Shown: piece by piece, positions 50,738 through 62,869 of the stretch
Layout: each line of letters begins with the position of its first letter
Position numbering within the stretch: position 1 is the first letter of the stretch
Source: Gymnogyps californianus
Taxonomy: Eukaryota; Chordata; Aves; Accipitriformes; Cathartidae
Direction: 5' to 3'
Assembly (NCBI RefSeq): GCF_018139145.2
Contig: NC_059471.1
Span: 214,415,494 to 214,479,493, forward strand
Length of the DNA stretch: 64,000 bases
Made by a program: the position numbers and the translations under genes
The notes under the pieces: generated by a model
What the model was told of the DNA's origin: nothing
Databases searched by the model: none
What the model saw: the letters and a program-made list of their open reading frames with translations, nothing else

Positions 50738-53700
50738 GTAAGTTCTCTTTTTGCCTTTGCATCGCTCCTGTCGATCCGTGTGAAACAAAATAGCTTGCAC
50801 AGAAAAGCTGCGGCAAGGCTTTGGGAGGTTCCCTCAGACCACCATGAGTCTGTCTTAGGAAGGAAGCTGGAGAAGTGTTTCAGGTTGTCATCCCTAAAAG
50901 AGAAAAAATGTTATCTTACTCTTGTCTTTATTTGATTCATTTAGATTTCCTGCTCTCATCTCCTTTCTGATTTTGTACAGCACCTAGCACAAGAAGGATC
51001 TCAACTGACCATTACAAGTAATTCCAGTGCTATTAAAAAAAATAAAATAGGTAAAAAACCTGCATGATTCATCTGGCACTTTTCACGTTTTAGGTGTTTT
51101 CTCTGGTTCCCGGGGGATACATTTAACCAACCCAAATGCGTTTAAAAGCTAAGGTTGAAACTGTCGAGCTCAGAATGTGAGAAGAGTGATTAACCCGCAT
51201 GGATGCTCTGGTCTTTGGGACAGTTCATGTGCTTCCTTGATACAGCAAGAGTGATGTGAGAGTGAGCAGCACATCATTACGCTGGAGGCCATCAAGATTC
51301 AGAGCTTTGGACGCAGTCTTTTGCAGGCAGTTTTCTGGCAATGACAGTCTGGCGTGGTTTGATCCAACAGGTAGTCATCACTTGGTGAAGGGCAGATGTA
51401 GCCTTCTGCCTTTTCCAATAACCTGGTGCTCTTCTTCATGCTCCCATCAACTGATGGAAGTTGAGATCCCATCCATAACTGAAAATGTGGTGGTACCTAA
51501 AATGAGCGCAGAGGGGTTTGCAAAATAAAGCGGTGTTGTGAATGGTGGACAAGCAGGTTCCTCTAGGAGCTACATAACCTTTCACTGTACTCGGAAGTCA
51601 CAAGACTGGGGGACAGGGTGTTTATGAAAAGCAGAATGGAGACGGTCTGACAAGGCACCAGCCGTGTTTTTGCGTGGCCTTCCTCATTTGTGGTGGCCCG
51701 AGGGCAGCCTGGCTTGAACAGACCTTTGATGGTGAATGGATGAATTTGAACACTTTTTGTTGCTAGATTCAGAAGACCTGTACCATCAACAGAGTTTGAC
51801 CTGGGAATCAAATCAGAGCTAGGATTTCTTTGCCCCATTTATTGTGTCATCCTATGCAAAACCCTCTGCCTCAAGGGACTTCAAGCGAAGGTTTCTGAAA
51901 GCGCTGAGGGAAGCTGGACAATGCTGCGTTGCACTAATAGGGTGGGACAATTCTCGCATTTCTTCCCTTCTGCAAGCACCTCTCCCTTTTCTTTATATCT
52001 CTTTTCATTTTGTCAAGTAATATATCTATGTTGTCAACACTGGCACCTTGAGAATAGTCTGCGTAATATCCTCCGAAGATTAAATCAGGTCTAAGCAGTT
52101 TTGGGTTTATGGTTTTTTCTTTCTTTTTTTTTTTTTTTTTTAAGGAAATGTTCATCAGGTGAACATGTGTCTGTTATTCTTTCACTCTCGCTAACGCAGT
52201 TCTCTGCAGAGAGATGTAATTTCGCTGTTGTCTCTTGCGCAACCTCCCTGGCAGGTCGGTCCATTTGTTTCGTGGCTGTGAGCGGCTCTTTGATAGAAGC
52301 TGTATTGCAAGCACATCTTCCACCTAGTGCAGCCAGACGTGGTGCTGGAAGTGGATATGCTGTAACGGTTTCCCCAGGGGGGATATTTAACAAGGAGAGG
52401 CAGTTATGAAATGGATTGACATGACCAAATGCTTAGTAAAATAAACTCCCAGCTAACTGTTTTGCCATTGATTCTGTATAAATTAGCCTCCAGCACCGAA
52501 TTGCAATGAAAGGAACCGGTGTGATGATAAATGACGTTTCCTTGTTAGGCAACATAAAAGGCATTTAAACAAATTCACCCTGCTTTTCTGCAGTCCTGGC
52601 CATTGGCAGCTTTTACAGGGTGAGGCTGGTCTGTGCGCTGAGCAAGGCTTGTGGTGGTCCAAGCAATGTTTGAGACTAGCAGCACTTTCTTGGAAGGCCT
52701 CTTGATGAAAAAAAGACCAAATCCAGAAGTTTTTAGTCTCACAAAGAGCTCCCAGTGATTGTTCAAGGTGAAGTGCCCATGGTGCTAGGTGCTGTACAAA
52801 TAGCAGAAGGGTTGAATTTGAGTCTGGCTTCCAGTTGCTGGATGAGAGATTGGTGTCATTTTGAGTCAGTGACAATTATTACCCATCCTAATTATTATTA
52901 GCAAAAATCTCAGCCAAGAGGGGGAACCTTTTTGTGCTGTTGTGTGCAAACAGAGAGATGCAAGCACTCAGAGCTGATGTGTTGCAGAACGGGTGGGACA
53001 GAGGAGAGGAAAATGCACGGAAAGGAAGGCATGGCATGGCCACAGGTATTGCATTAGTGTGTTCTCAGGGGTAGTGGTGGTGGGAATATTGGGAAGGGAC
53101 TGACCTTAAGTGAAGGGAGAGAGGACACTGGAAGGGACAGAGGGTAAGGATGAAAGTAGGGGAAGAGTAGCTTGAGGCTCGGCTTGTGGGGAAGGTTTTG
53201 GAGAGGGTTGTAGGGTCTTGGGATCCCGCTGGACTTGGGATCACCTGCAGTGACTACAAACAGGAGCTGTGGTTTGTTATGTTAGGGCTGAGCCATCCTG
53301 GCTCTGGCAGGAGCAGGAGGGACTGGTCAGCAACCTGCTGCTATCACATGGCCAGGCCAACCTCAAACTGAAGCAGTTTGCCAAGGCTTACATTAGCCTA
53401 CAGCAGTGGTACCTGAATGATTTGAACTGCAGGTTCCGTCAGGCTCCCAAACTCTTAGTACAATGGGGGATGCTGCATTCTCGCAAGCTCATGACCCCAT
53501 GTTTTGGTCCTGTGTTCCTTATTTAGGGTGATGACCACTCATTTGGGGATCATTGCTGTAATATCTGGCCTAGCTTTGCCTTCACTGGAGAAGAGTGGGA
53601 GGGCAGTGGGGGCCTCAGATAACCTGTGAAAGACCTGTTTCTTTGGTGCTGTATTTAAGTGTACAGAGGTAATGCCGTAGCAGTAAACACAACTGGCTTC

Positions 53701-54299
53701 ATCTACACCCACCTGCAACCAATGAACTTATGTACCTGAAGCCTGCAGAGAAGGACCTTGTACACTGAGCTTAAAATACTCCATGAAGAAGAACATACTT
53801 GAATAGGTTACTCAAATTTCTCCAGCCTCAGTCAGCCTGGACAACTAAATGTGTGGAGAAGTTTCTCTGGTCTCAGGCAAGATGGGTTATTTGCTTTAGA
53901 AAGTTTCTTCTAGCAAGGTGAGAGATGCTCAAGCACAGCAGATCTGGGAACCCTCTGTGTAGTATCTTGTCACCAAGAGTGGCCAGCAAATGCATCACTA
54001 GCAAGCATTCAAATATACTTGGAGCTGGTATGGAGTAACCTTCTCCCAGTCTCTGGGAGTTAGGGATTGGAGTAAACCATGAAATACATTGCTTCCTGAT
54101 TTGTTGCCATCATTGTTTTTTCATATGGGTGTCCAGGGCAGCTCCATTTTGAATCTGGATGCCTTTGCGTTCTTCAGTGTATCCTGCACTTCCAGTGAAA
54201 AGCAAACCATGCTAAATTTATGCTTCCCAGTGGACAGCCTAATTAAAGTCATGCAGTGCTGCAGTGCCATGCTTCAGTGTTGGTCCTTGACTCTTTCAG
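50738..54299 (+). other. SFMBT2: SFMBT2 intron, 3562 bp
   Basis: The intron runs from GTAAGT to TTGACTCTTTCAG. It includes an 18-bp T-run at 52124-52141 (the source of lysine- or phenylalanine-rich spurious frames on the two strands) and otherwise unique sequence. An 85-codon frame at 53269-53526 has a plausible amino-acid mix but no motif I recognise and no clear splice context. Confidence 0.85.
52124..52141. repeat. T homopolymer, 18 bp
   Basis: A run of 18 T, preceded by a CTTTC-rich pyrimidine stretch. No retroposon is recognisable next to it. Confidence 0.8.
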
Positions 54300-54426
54300 A
54301 CATCCTTCAGCCGTGGCTTTACTAAGAACATGAAGCTGGAGGCAGTGAACCCCAGGAACCCTGCAGAGATATGTGTCGCTTCTATCACCTCAGTTAAAGG
54401 ACGGTTAATGTGGCTTCACCTTGAAG
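54300..54426 (+). CDS. SFMBT2: SFMBT2 exon: MBT repeat 4, first barrel strands
   Basis: A 127-nt exon, 42 codons plus one base, between GACTCTTTCAG and GTATGT. It encodes [20 protein letters not shown] followed by [22 protein letters not shown], ending with the first base of a Gly codon that the next exon completes. [12 protein letters not shown] and CVASI.SVKGR.LWL-type strands form the entry half of the MBT4 barrel. In the Drosophila orthologue this fourth repeat provides methyl-lysine binding (family knowledge). Here the segment after the strand reads LHLEGLQ rather than the FDGW type seen in strongly binding repeats such as L3MBTL1 MBT2, so I cannot assign cage residues from sequence alone. 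Confidence 0.96.
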
Positions 54427-57400
54427 GTATGTGCTGTAAAGGCTGCTTGTGTTTGCATTGTTTGCTCAAACGCTCTCTTAATTTTGTCCGTCATCCTCTG
54501 CACAATACTGCTTTCTCCAGCCTTTCCTTTTTATACACATTGACCAATAATATGTTATTAAGAATTATCTTCCCCTGCTCTCTCCATGAGGGAACCACAA
54601 GACCTTCCACCCTCCCATCCTTGTGTACTCTATCAGCATGGTCTCCATTGACGACAGAAATCTCCTTACTGCCATCATGATAGGCCTCCATCCTAGGAAT
54701 GGATGTTTGCCTCACTTGTGTGGCTGAGACTTCCACTGTGATTTCCAACAGGCTCTCATGGGATCTCCTGTCCCCCTGCAACCTCGTTCCTTCCTTCCTT
54801 CCTCTTCCTTTCACTCTCTTTTTTCACCTAGGTCCATAAAACTTCTGCAATATATGCTGCTCCTCACTATGGCCATCGCATGCTCACATCCCTCCTCTCT
54901 GTGACTGTATAATTTCCTTCGTTGATCTAAGAAAGCTCTTGCAGGCAGTAACTCTGTAATACAGGTTTTAGAAAGCCATCATCCCATGGAGAATACCACC
55001 ACTGTACAAGCAGCATTAGGAGAGTGCTGAAAAACTAGCAGATTGTAATACTGTATCAAAACTTCCTTTTCTACCTTTCTTGAAATGAAGTACAGATGAG
55101 CTCATTTTTAATGTGGTTTTGCTCTTGGGACTTTCTTTCTCAGTTCATCTGGGCAAGGACTTCTTAAGTAAGTGTAATTTAGAACAACACAGGGATTCTT
55201 CTTATTATTGCTTTAAAAACTGTTATTTGTAAAGTCACTGAGAGCAGAAGGCCATGCTCATTTAAGTGTTTTGATGGGCACTGTGATAAACCATAAAGTT
55301 GTTGTAGCATGCATCATTGTCACAACATAGTTTAATTTTTACCCATCAAAGTAACACACTGTTGTTTGAAGCTACTGGCTTCATCTATAATGAATATAAG
55401 AGCTTCAGTTTCCCTCTGAAATCAGTAATAATTGGGTCAGCATCAACTGCAAATGTAATATGCTGCTTTGCTTTCTTCTGGAGAACCATGAAAATATCAA
55501 AGGCACTTCTGGTGGCCCATAGTCCTGCTCATCACCAGCCTCTGTAAGATCTGTGTTTCTGCCTCTTGATGAATGCATAAGGCAGACCTGCCATCCCTTG
55601 TGCTGCCAGCCCTGACACGGTCAAAAATCAACGTCTTACTGGAACCCTCCCATTTGCAAAATAAGATGCATTTGGTTAAGCTGCCATGATGGTTCAGGGA
55701 GACGTGATGTTAAAATACCTCCACCCCTTTGCCTGCAATCACATGCTGATAGGTAGATACTGTGCAGCTCTGCTTATGCATTTCTGGTAGATGCCACTAG
55801 ATGTTTCAAGGCATCCCTGGGAGATTGGTCTGATGAAAGAGCAGCATCTCTTAAACACTTGCTACGTACAACCCCAGGAAATACAATGGCATGTTGCCTC
55901 AGTGAGCTGGGAGGAAAGCAAGGCACAGTCATAATCTGCACCTCAGGGAGTAGTGCACGTTGTTGGTATCCCAGTCTCCTAATGGGAAGAAAGGATGGGA
56001 AGAAACGAAGCTTGTGCTGGGCTCCAGGTTGCAGAGTTGTCCTGCAGAGAGTATAATCAAAAGGAAACAGAGCAAGTCTTTCCTTTGCTAAAGTCAGTGA
56101 CGCCTGTTTACCCTGTGGGAGCTCTGTAGCAGGAGGTGGGAGGGAGGAAAGGAGTCACCCATGTCTTCTCTGATGGCCTGTGGGCTCAGTATGGTGGCTC
56201 ATGGGTAATTCTCCTGAAGTGCATTAAATCCAGGCTGCTGTCAAGATTGTTTCTGCAAAAGCAGTGTGAACCCTCATTCTCAGAGATTAAAGCAAGTTTA
56301 TTTTGGCCCTTCCAGGGTAAAACAGCTAGGAAAGGGTTAATGGGAGAACAAACCATAGTCAAGTACATGGTTTCTGGAAAGGACAGAGGAACAGGGGTCG
56401 TGACAAGGGGTTCTTGCAGATATCCCATGTGAGATGAAGTCTCAAGCCTGATCTGCACAAAAAGTCACCTTCCCTCCTCTGCAAGGTGCTCAGCTCTCAG
56501 TGTTTTGGGTCTGGAAGACAGTGGAAGCCAGATTGATACTACCTGCATTGCTTCATCATCACCTGGCGCATCACCTTCAGCATCGTGCTGCGTTGATTAT
56601 AATAACCCAAGAGGTATTTCAGCATCTGACAATGTGTGGTGCAGTTTGTACGAGAGGAAAGGTCTCTAATCAAAGCCCTTAAAGCTAGTAAAAACATTGT
56701 CAGGTAACCCAGATTACCTCATCTGTGCTAGCAGCTTGCTCTAAAATAGAAGAAAGGCAGATGTTCTGCGGTGTTTAGCTGTACAAAAGTAGCATTATAT
56801 GGTAGACAAGGCTTTCCCAACGCCTCCGTGATAAATCCCATTCTCGGAGATTTATAACTCAGTTGCTACATAAAGAGAGATTCCTCCTGACCTAAAGCTT
56901 GGCAGGCCAAATCATTTGTGCTTCTCGTGTCTTTGCTGCTAAGCCTCGTGGTTTGGGCTGGCTAAGAACTGGGGAGAGCAGAGCTGCAGGTGTGTGCCTG
57001 AATGCAGCAGAGGTGGGAGATGCAGGAGAGCTGGGTTGTCATCCTTCTCCGTCCCTGACATACAGCTGTCACCCCAGAGAGTTCGTCTCCTTTGTGATTA
57101 TCTCCAGCGTACAGAGCGGATACGACTTTGCATCTTTGCTTTTCGTAGAGCTGTGTGCAATGGCGGGTTTTCTTTTTTTCATCGGAGACAACTGGTTGCC
57201 TTCTGACTCGAGGTGGCTAAAGCTGTTCTGCAGGCTGGTCTGGACATGTAGCAAATATTTTTGTTAAAGAGCTGGAATCAATGCTTGTTTGAAATTCAGC
57301 TCTCACTAAGGCTGTTGTCGAATTTACACACATCTGGTCAAGGAATCTGGCCCATTTTGGCATGTTGCCTTCTTAAATGGCCAGGTGCTTTCACTTTTAT

Positions 57401-60400
57401 ATGTAGATTTTATGGGGTTTGGGAATCCTTTTTTGTTTTTTGTCTCCTAAGCTGTAATACTTTCAAAGAGACTCGGTGTTCACTAAACTCTTGCCCATTA
57501 TAGTGAATAGGAAGAGCTGTTTCTTGGGTCTTTAAATCAACTAGTCCTCCAAGACCCTGGATAAAGGCAAGGAGAGGGCCACACACTCCCACCTTGCTCC
57601 CCTCCCTCATCTCTTTCTCCCTGCCTTTTACTCTTTTAATTTCTTAAAGGATGTTTTTTACAACTTGTCATAAAAAAACCTGTGTGCATCTCCTTGTCTT
57701 TTGAGTTCTGATATATAGATGCTTTACACTTGTTTTATATCTCACTACCAGGAATAGAATGATCTGTAGTAAAAGGAAAAGATGCAAAAGACTGCAAAAA
57801 TAAAAAGAAATATTTGCTGCTGTTGAAATACATGAATATAGTATGCACAGCGTTAGGCTAAAACTAGGCATTAAAAAAAGCCCCAAAACCCTGCTTGCAG
57901 AGTTGTAAAACAAATGTGGCTTGAACTGTGGCATGGTTTTTTGACTCCATTAATACACTATTGTTTCTAACTGATTATTTATATTCTGGTAGCAGCAAGA
58001 CTCCCCAAGTACCATGGGAGCCCATCGCTGAAGACCTCGGGTCCCACCATTTATCATGGGGGCGTCTGAAGCTTTCATTGTTGCCCTCTCAGTTTCCCTG
58101 TTTGACAGCCCAAACTGCGGCCATAAAACAGGACGCAGTAGTTAAGCAGCGTCAAGTTAGACATGAGGGAACATTGCTTAATAAATCACGCTTTGTACAG
58201 TAGCAAAACTCTGTAAACTTCAGGGTGAGCATTTAATGAGCAGCAGTATAGTTCCCCCGTGGTGGAAAAGAAGCATAGGGCTGATCCGATGCTGTGCGCA
58301 TCCCATCACTTTCTGCTACTTTATTACTCATCATCTGCGTTGTTAATTTTTACTGGTTCATTTTAGATTTTAAAGCTGAAGCTTTCTGGTGTGAATTTAT
58401 ACAAGTAATAATGTACACTCTCTGCACAGCCTAGGAATTTGAGGAAAACCCTTTTGTTAATCACTTCTCCAGGGAGGTTTTCCATAATTTTCCCTGTGAG
58501 AGTTTTCAAGAGTTGCTGCTCTATTCTGCCCATCCTATAAGATTCATAGCAGGAGATGGAAGTTTTCCTCACCCTGTTTCCAGTCTCCCTCTTCTCTTCT
58601 TTTCCATTTAACCTCTCAAGTCTCATGGACTTTTCTTAGTCTGAGAAGATGGCAGCATAAAATGCAGCAAATGAAACTAATGAGTCTCAAACAAGCTGTT
58701 TTCCACTTATATGAGTGAGGCCAAACGAAGCAGTAAGATGTCGGAAGTGGAAGGCAGGGTTATCGATCGCCAAAGGGAAGAAGCAGTGCCCGGGAGGACG
58801 GAGTAGCTGTGAATATGTCTTACAAGAGGAATAGCAGTGTTGCAGGAGAACAGACATTATGGTGCTTCCTTGCTCGTCGGGGTGGCTGCAGCTCTGAACT
58901 TCAAACCCAAAGTGTTCATGTCACATCTATTGTTGCTTGAAAGCAGGAAAGTACATTCAATCTATTTATTTGGTCAGAATAACACCGTAGAACAGTTACA
59001 GTAATGAAAATAGTGGATTTTCCCAGATCTGGTGAAATTTCAGTGGGAACTGTGTTGATCTCTTGCTCTGTTTAGGGCTTGATCCATGGCTTGCTCACTT
59101 CCTGCGCATCTTTCCACTGACTTCAGCAGTCCTCACATCAGCTCCTTGGCTGGATTTGTGGCGTTAGGCGAAAATGTTTTGCCCACTGGAGAGTGCAGCT
59201 TTCATCGGCTTCAAACTGAGCAGTGACCTCTTGGTATTTCCTCATGGAGGGAAATGGTTTTGCAGGGAATGCCAGCTGCTGAGACCTTGCGTTGAGGCTC
59301 AGCTGCTCATATGAGCAGGTTGTGTCCTCTGTTGTGTCTTCATCCCGTCCTCTTCCCTTCCCCATATCTTGGTGAAATAAGAGACTGTATCTTCAATGTA
59401 TGATCCATGAACACGATGCAGGGCTCAGAGGAATACCATGAAGACATCCATGAACCTATGCAGACATCATGATTTCATTTTTTTAATTATTTCCTCCAGC
59501 AGTGTGAGCACCAGCACCTATTTTCCTGCTTCCTTTGGGTTTTCATACAACCACACACTCTCAAAGTGCAGCAGGTTTATTACTAGAGACAAGATTGATC
59601 CAAATGCTGCATCTCAGCCTCGATGCCATTCCCATCGCAAAGTTAAATTACTGCTTCAATTACACTGCAAGCCCTTGATGAACATTCATTAGTTGGAAGT
59701 TCACCGTAGTCATCTAGCTGTGCACAGTCAAACACTGCTGCATTAAGCAGGAGGCAAAGATGCTGTAACAGATGCAAAGGCGAGGATGCTGCAGGGGAAG
59801 CTGCTGATCCTTTGGTCTCTTTTATTAGGAGATCATCTCATGCTGGTGCTGGAGCTATAGGTCCTAGGGTGGAAATGGCAGAGGGGGGTGAAGTTGCTGG
59901 CCAGGCTGTGCCAGCGCAGATGGACTTGAATTGGAGTAATTAAATGGTGTCTTGACTTAGGACCCAGAGTTGTTTTCAAAAGAACTCAAAGCCAGTGGGA
60001 ATATTTCCATTTGCTGCAATGGGCTTTGAGGGCGACCCACATAAACCAAGACAGAAGAGTGTCTTCTAAAGGAGACATAACCAAACTGGAAGAGATTTGC
60101 TTTAAGCAAAGATTTTCAGTGGGGTTTTGGAGTCAATATTATGCCAGAGATCTTAGTGCGTCTGTCCCATGTGACGTTTTTATACTGCCTCTCTCTTGTT
60201 GGGTGATCAGGTCATGTTGTAGTGAGGAGCCCTAGGAGAATTCATGGCACCTCTAGACAGAAAAGTGGCCATCTCCCACCCTTAAAAACAGTGACTCAAG
60301 GGCAGAACTACATGAAAAAGCTTCAGGGGGGCATTGGGGCATAAAGGTCTATCACGTTAGCTATCATCCTGTTACAGCCCATGTGCACTCTCTTACCAGT

Positions 60401-60775
60401 AAGAGCAAGCACCCAACTGGCCTTCTGCTAACTTGCTCGTGCAACTCTACAAAAAAACCGAGGGGGCAATCAGGCCGTCTTGTTGGGGAAAGTCATACAT
60501 GTTTAACCTTACTGGCTTTTGGCTGCTTCACTGTGCACCCTTAGTGTGCTCTTAATGGGGATTTTCTCTGGAGTCACATTGCACTGTAAATGCAACAGCC
60601 TTATCGTTGCTGTCTGTGCAAAATTGAAGATGAAATGGTGCCTGATTTTGATGCAGGGAAGCAGATTGATTGTTACGTGTTCCATCGTTTGCTTCCCTTG
60701 GTTCATGATGAATGCTCGAATGGCTCTGACTTGGTATTCCCATGTCTAAATTACATTATAAATTTGTGTTTATAG
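54427..60775 (+). other. SFMBT2: SFMBT2 intron, 6349 bp
   Basis: The intron runs from GTATGT to an AT-rich acceptor, TTTGTGTTTATAG. It contains pyrimidine-rich stretches (for example 54770-54830) but no recognised mobile element. The open frames are short (up to 122 codons, at 56899-57267) and unrecognised. Confidence 0.85.
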
Positions 60776-60889
60776 GTTTACAGATGCCCTCTCCAGAGTA
60801 CATAGTTGATGTAGAGTCTATGGACATTTTCCCCGTTGGCTGGTGTGAAGCGAATGCTTATAACCTAACTCCACCACACAAAGCTGTTT
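60776..60889 (+). CDS. SFMBT2: SFMBT2 exon: MBT repeat 4, end of barrel
   Basis: A 114-nt exon with two leading bases that finish a Gly codon, 37 full codons and one trailing base. It encodes [20 protein letters not shown], then [31 protein letters not shown] is the diagnostic closing signature of the fourth MBT repeat in SFMBT proteins, and LTPPHK ends the fold. The acceptor TTTATAG has a poor pyrimidine tract; the donor GTTT|GTAAGT is strong at the intron side. The exon sits only 1.3 kb before the next one. Asn in NAYNL is, as I recall, Pro in mammals. Confidence 0.95.
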
Positions 60890-62179
60890 GTAAGTACATG
60901 GCAACCTCAAGCAGCATAGAAATTACATCAACGGATTTATCAGGGAGTTTGTCTTATGTCTATAATCCAATTTTTGAAACTACCCACCTAACTAGCAGAC
61001 TGGTAACCAGGCTGTAAGTGTACTGTAATAAATCTAATTAGTGGTCAGACTGCGCAGCACTGGTATTATGCAATTTGTACTCGTCTGTGTGATCAGTCCC
61101 TCTAAAAATGGGATTGTTTGCGCTGGGAAAGGCTGTTACATGGTTTGGGATTGCACAGTGTGGCTTGTGGGTTTGCGATGGGGTTGTCAGAGTGAAACCA
61201 GGTTTCGTTGTGCTGAGCCAAGTTCACTCGGGCAGCTGAGTGAATTAGAGACACGGGACCTCAAATTGGAAAAAAACGCATAAAATATAGGATGGAGTGG
61301 ACATAAAGAGGGCATCCAGGTGCTCCCTCTCCAAAACAGGATCTGCTCCATCTAAATTGAGAAACGTTTGCTGGCCTCCTGTGATGGAGTTTCTGCCCCT
61401 TCCCAGGGTATCCATCCCATTACTTCACTGCCCTTTCCAGCTCAGAGATTTCCCTAGGGTTTAATTTAAATCTCTCCCAGCACAGTTAAGCCCGTAGTGT
61501 TTTGTCCTGCCGCCAGTGCGTATTAAGACCAATTTCTTTCCTTTCCATTTGCATTTGAAGGCAGTTCATGAGTGCTCAGTGGCTTGGTGGTGTTCTCCTG
61601 TTCCTCACAGAAACTATCCAACCCTGATCTCAAGCCACCAGACGAAAAATTAGCCTCGCTGTTTATATTAATTAACATCTGAAAGGCAAATTTTAAAATG
61701 TGTCAACCCTTTTGAAGAGTTAAATATGCTTAAGTTAAAAATCAAGCAGCCGGGGCCTAATTTGGGAGAATACTGCTATGGCAACATTATGCAGCCTTAT
61801 CACAATTTATAGCTATGGATAAATTATGCTGGAGGTAATCATGCTTGTAAAATGTAATCTTACCCATATGTGTTTCTGTATGGAAAAATATTTGTGTTTC
61901 TATTTTATTTTTTTTTATACTGATCCCATAAAACACAATATTAGCATTCCAGAGGAAAGATTAAATGTATTATTACATCTTTAAAGTAGGTTTTAATGAT
62001 GTAGTGACTTACTTAAAAAATACCAAGAAAAGATGGCGATAGTAATTAAGTACCATTTCATTGTGTTAGAAGTCATTTTATAGTCAGTGCATTTATACAG
62101 CTTTTTATGCATTATGGGTATACTTTATAGGACAGAAGGGTACAAAACTATTTTTTTCTTCCTTGCTTCATTTTTGCAG
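60890..62179 (+). other. SFMBT2: SFMBT2 intron, 1290 bp
   Basis: The intron runs from GTAAGT to a very pyrimidine-rich acceptor, CTTCATTTTTGCAG. Its right half (about 61660-62060) is AT-rich, low in CpG and dense in TAAT/ATTA and octamer-like words, suggesting a conserved noncoding element. No repeats were recognised. Confidence 0.88.
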
Positions 62180-62222
62180 TGCGAAGGAAGAGAAGAATTG
62201 CAGTTGTGCAACCAGAAAAGCA
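62180..62222 (+). CDS. SFMBT2: SFMBT2 small exon: basic linker after MBT4
   Basis: A 43-nt exon, the smallest in the window: two leading bases, 13 codons and two trailing bases. With its split codons it reads L-RRKRRIAVVQPEK-Q. IAVVQPEKQ is characteristic of SFMBT2 and SFMBT1 directly after MBT4, which makes the identification secure despite the small size. The basic run RRKRR, where I recall QKKRK in mammals, could serve as a nuclear localisation signal (inference). The donor must be CA|GTAAGT, leaving CA to be completed by G of the next exon as Gln. The acceptor TTTTTGCAG is strong. Its codon split at both ends means that skipping it would shift the frame. Confidence 0.93.
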
Positions 62223-62798
62223 GTAAGTTTTTGTTATTTAAGGTGATATTTTTACAGGGATGCATCAGGTCTTCCAGGGGAGATAATACACAGCAGCTGA
62301 GTGACTTTGCTAACTACTGCCCAGATACTGCAGCAGAGCTGGCAAGGGGATTCTTTTAAATCTAAAACATTTGTGAGCATATTAGAAAGTCTTTGTAATA
62401 GAAATTTTTTACTGGTTGGGACTGCGTAGCCAGTGTCTGATGGCCAGTAAGGGATGCTTATGGAAGACAGACATGTACCAGGAGGGCATTTCCCTATCTA
62501 GCCCTTGCAGTTTTTAGAAACTAGAATTTAAGGGATTTAAGTGTGAATATTTGCAGCCTGAAGGGCTAAAGCTCACAGACCAGAGTATATTTTTGGAGGA
62601 GGGATGGATCTGGCTCCTTCTTCTGCAATATGCTGGCCCCGGGCTATGATAAACCATGTGGAAGTGGGGTTGCATTTGAAGTATCTCCATTCCTCGGTCC
62701 AGGCAGATGCTGGTGTATCTCTTGGTCCAGCCTGAAGGCTGGTTCTGCTCCTTTGCCCCGTCTGACACTATTACAAACACTGAATTGCTGTTTAACAG
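62223..62798 (+). other. SFMBT2: SFMBT2 intron, 576 bp
   Basis: A short intron from GTAAGT to TTGCTGTTTAACAG. I see nothing else in it. An open frame on the minus strand (62514-62810) is a chance frame. Confidence 0.88.
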
Positions 62799-62869
62799 GT
62801 TACCATCCACAGTGCCTGTTGAGAAAATACCTCATGACCTCTGCCCGGTTCCTCAGCCAGACACAACAG
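62799..62869 (+). CDS. SFMBT2: SFMBT2 exon: linker between MBT4 and SLED
   Basis: A 71-nt exon: one leading base completing Gln, 23 codons and one trailing base. It encodes LPSTVPVEKIPHDLCPVPQP then DTT. In SFMBT2 the stretch KIPHDLC...DTTG lies just before the SLED (DUF3588) domain, which is reported to bind DNA in Scm-like proteins. That domain would begin in the next exon, outside the window. The segment is proline-rich and probably unstructured. The acceptor is TTTAACAG and the donor ACAG|GTAAGG, both good. An open frame continues past the donor, but the family sequence stops there. Confidence 0.93.

Noticed and set aside
53269..53526. 85-codon frame with a plausible amino-acid mix
   Set aside because: No motif, no convincing acceptor and donor pair, and it would not fit between the MBT4 exons, which already join without gap.
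21055..62798. Intronic microRNA cluster like the one in mouse Sfmbt2
   Set aside because: That cluster is a rodent expansion of related hairpins. I see no repeated family of roughly 70-nt hairpins in any intron here.
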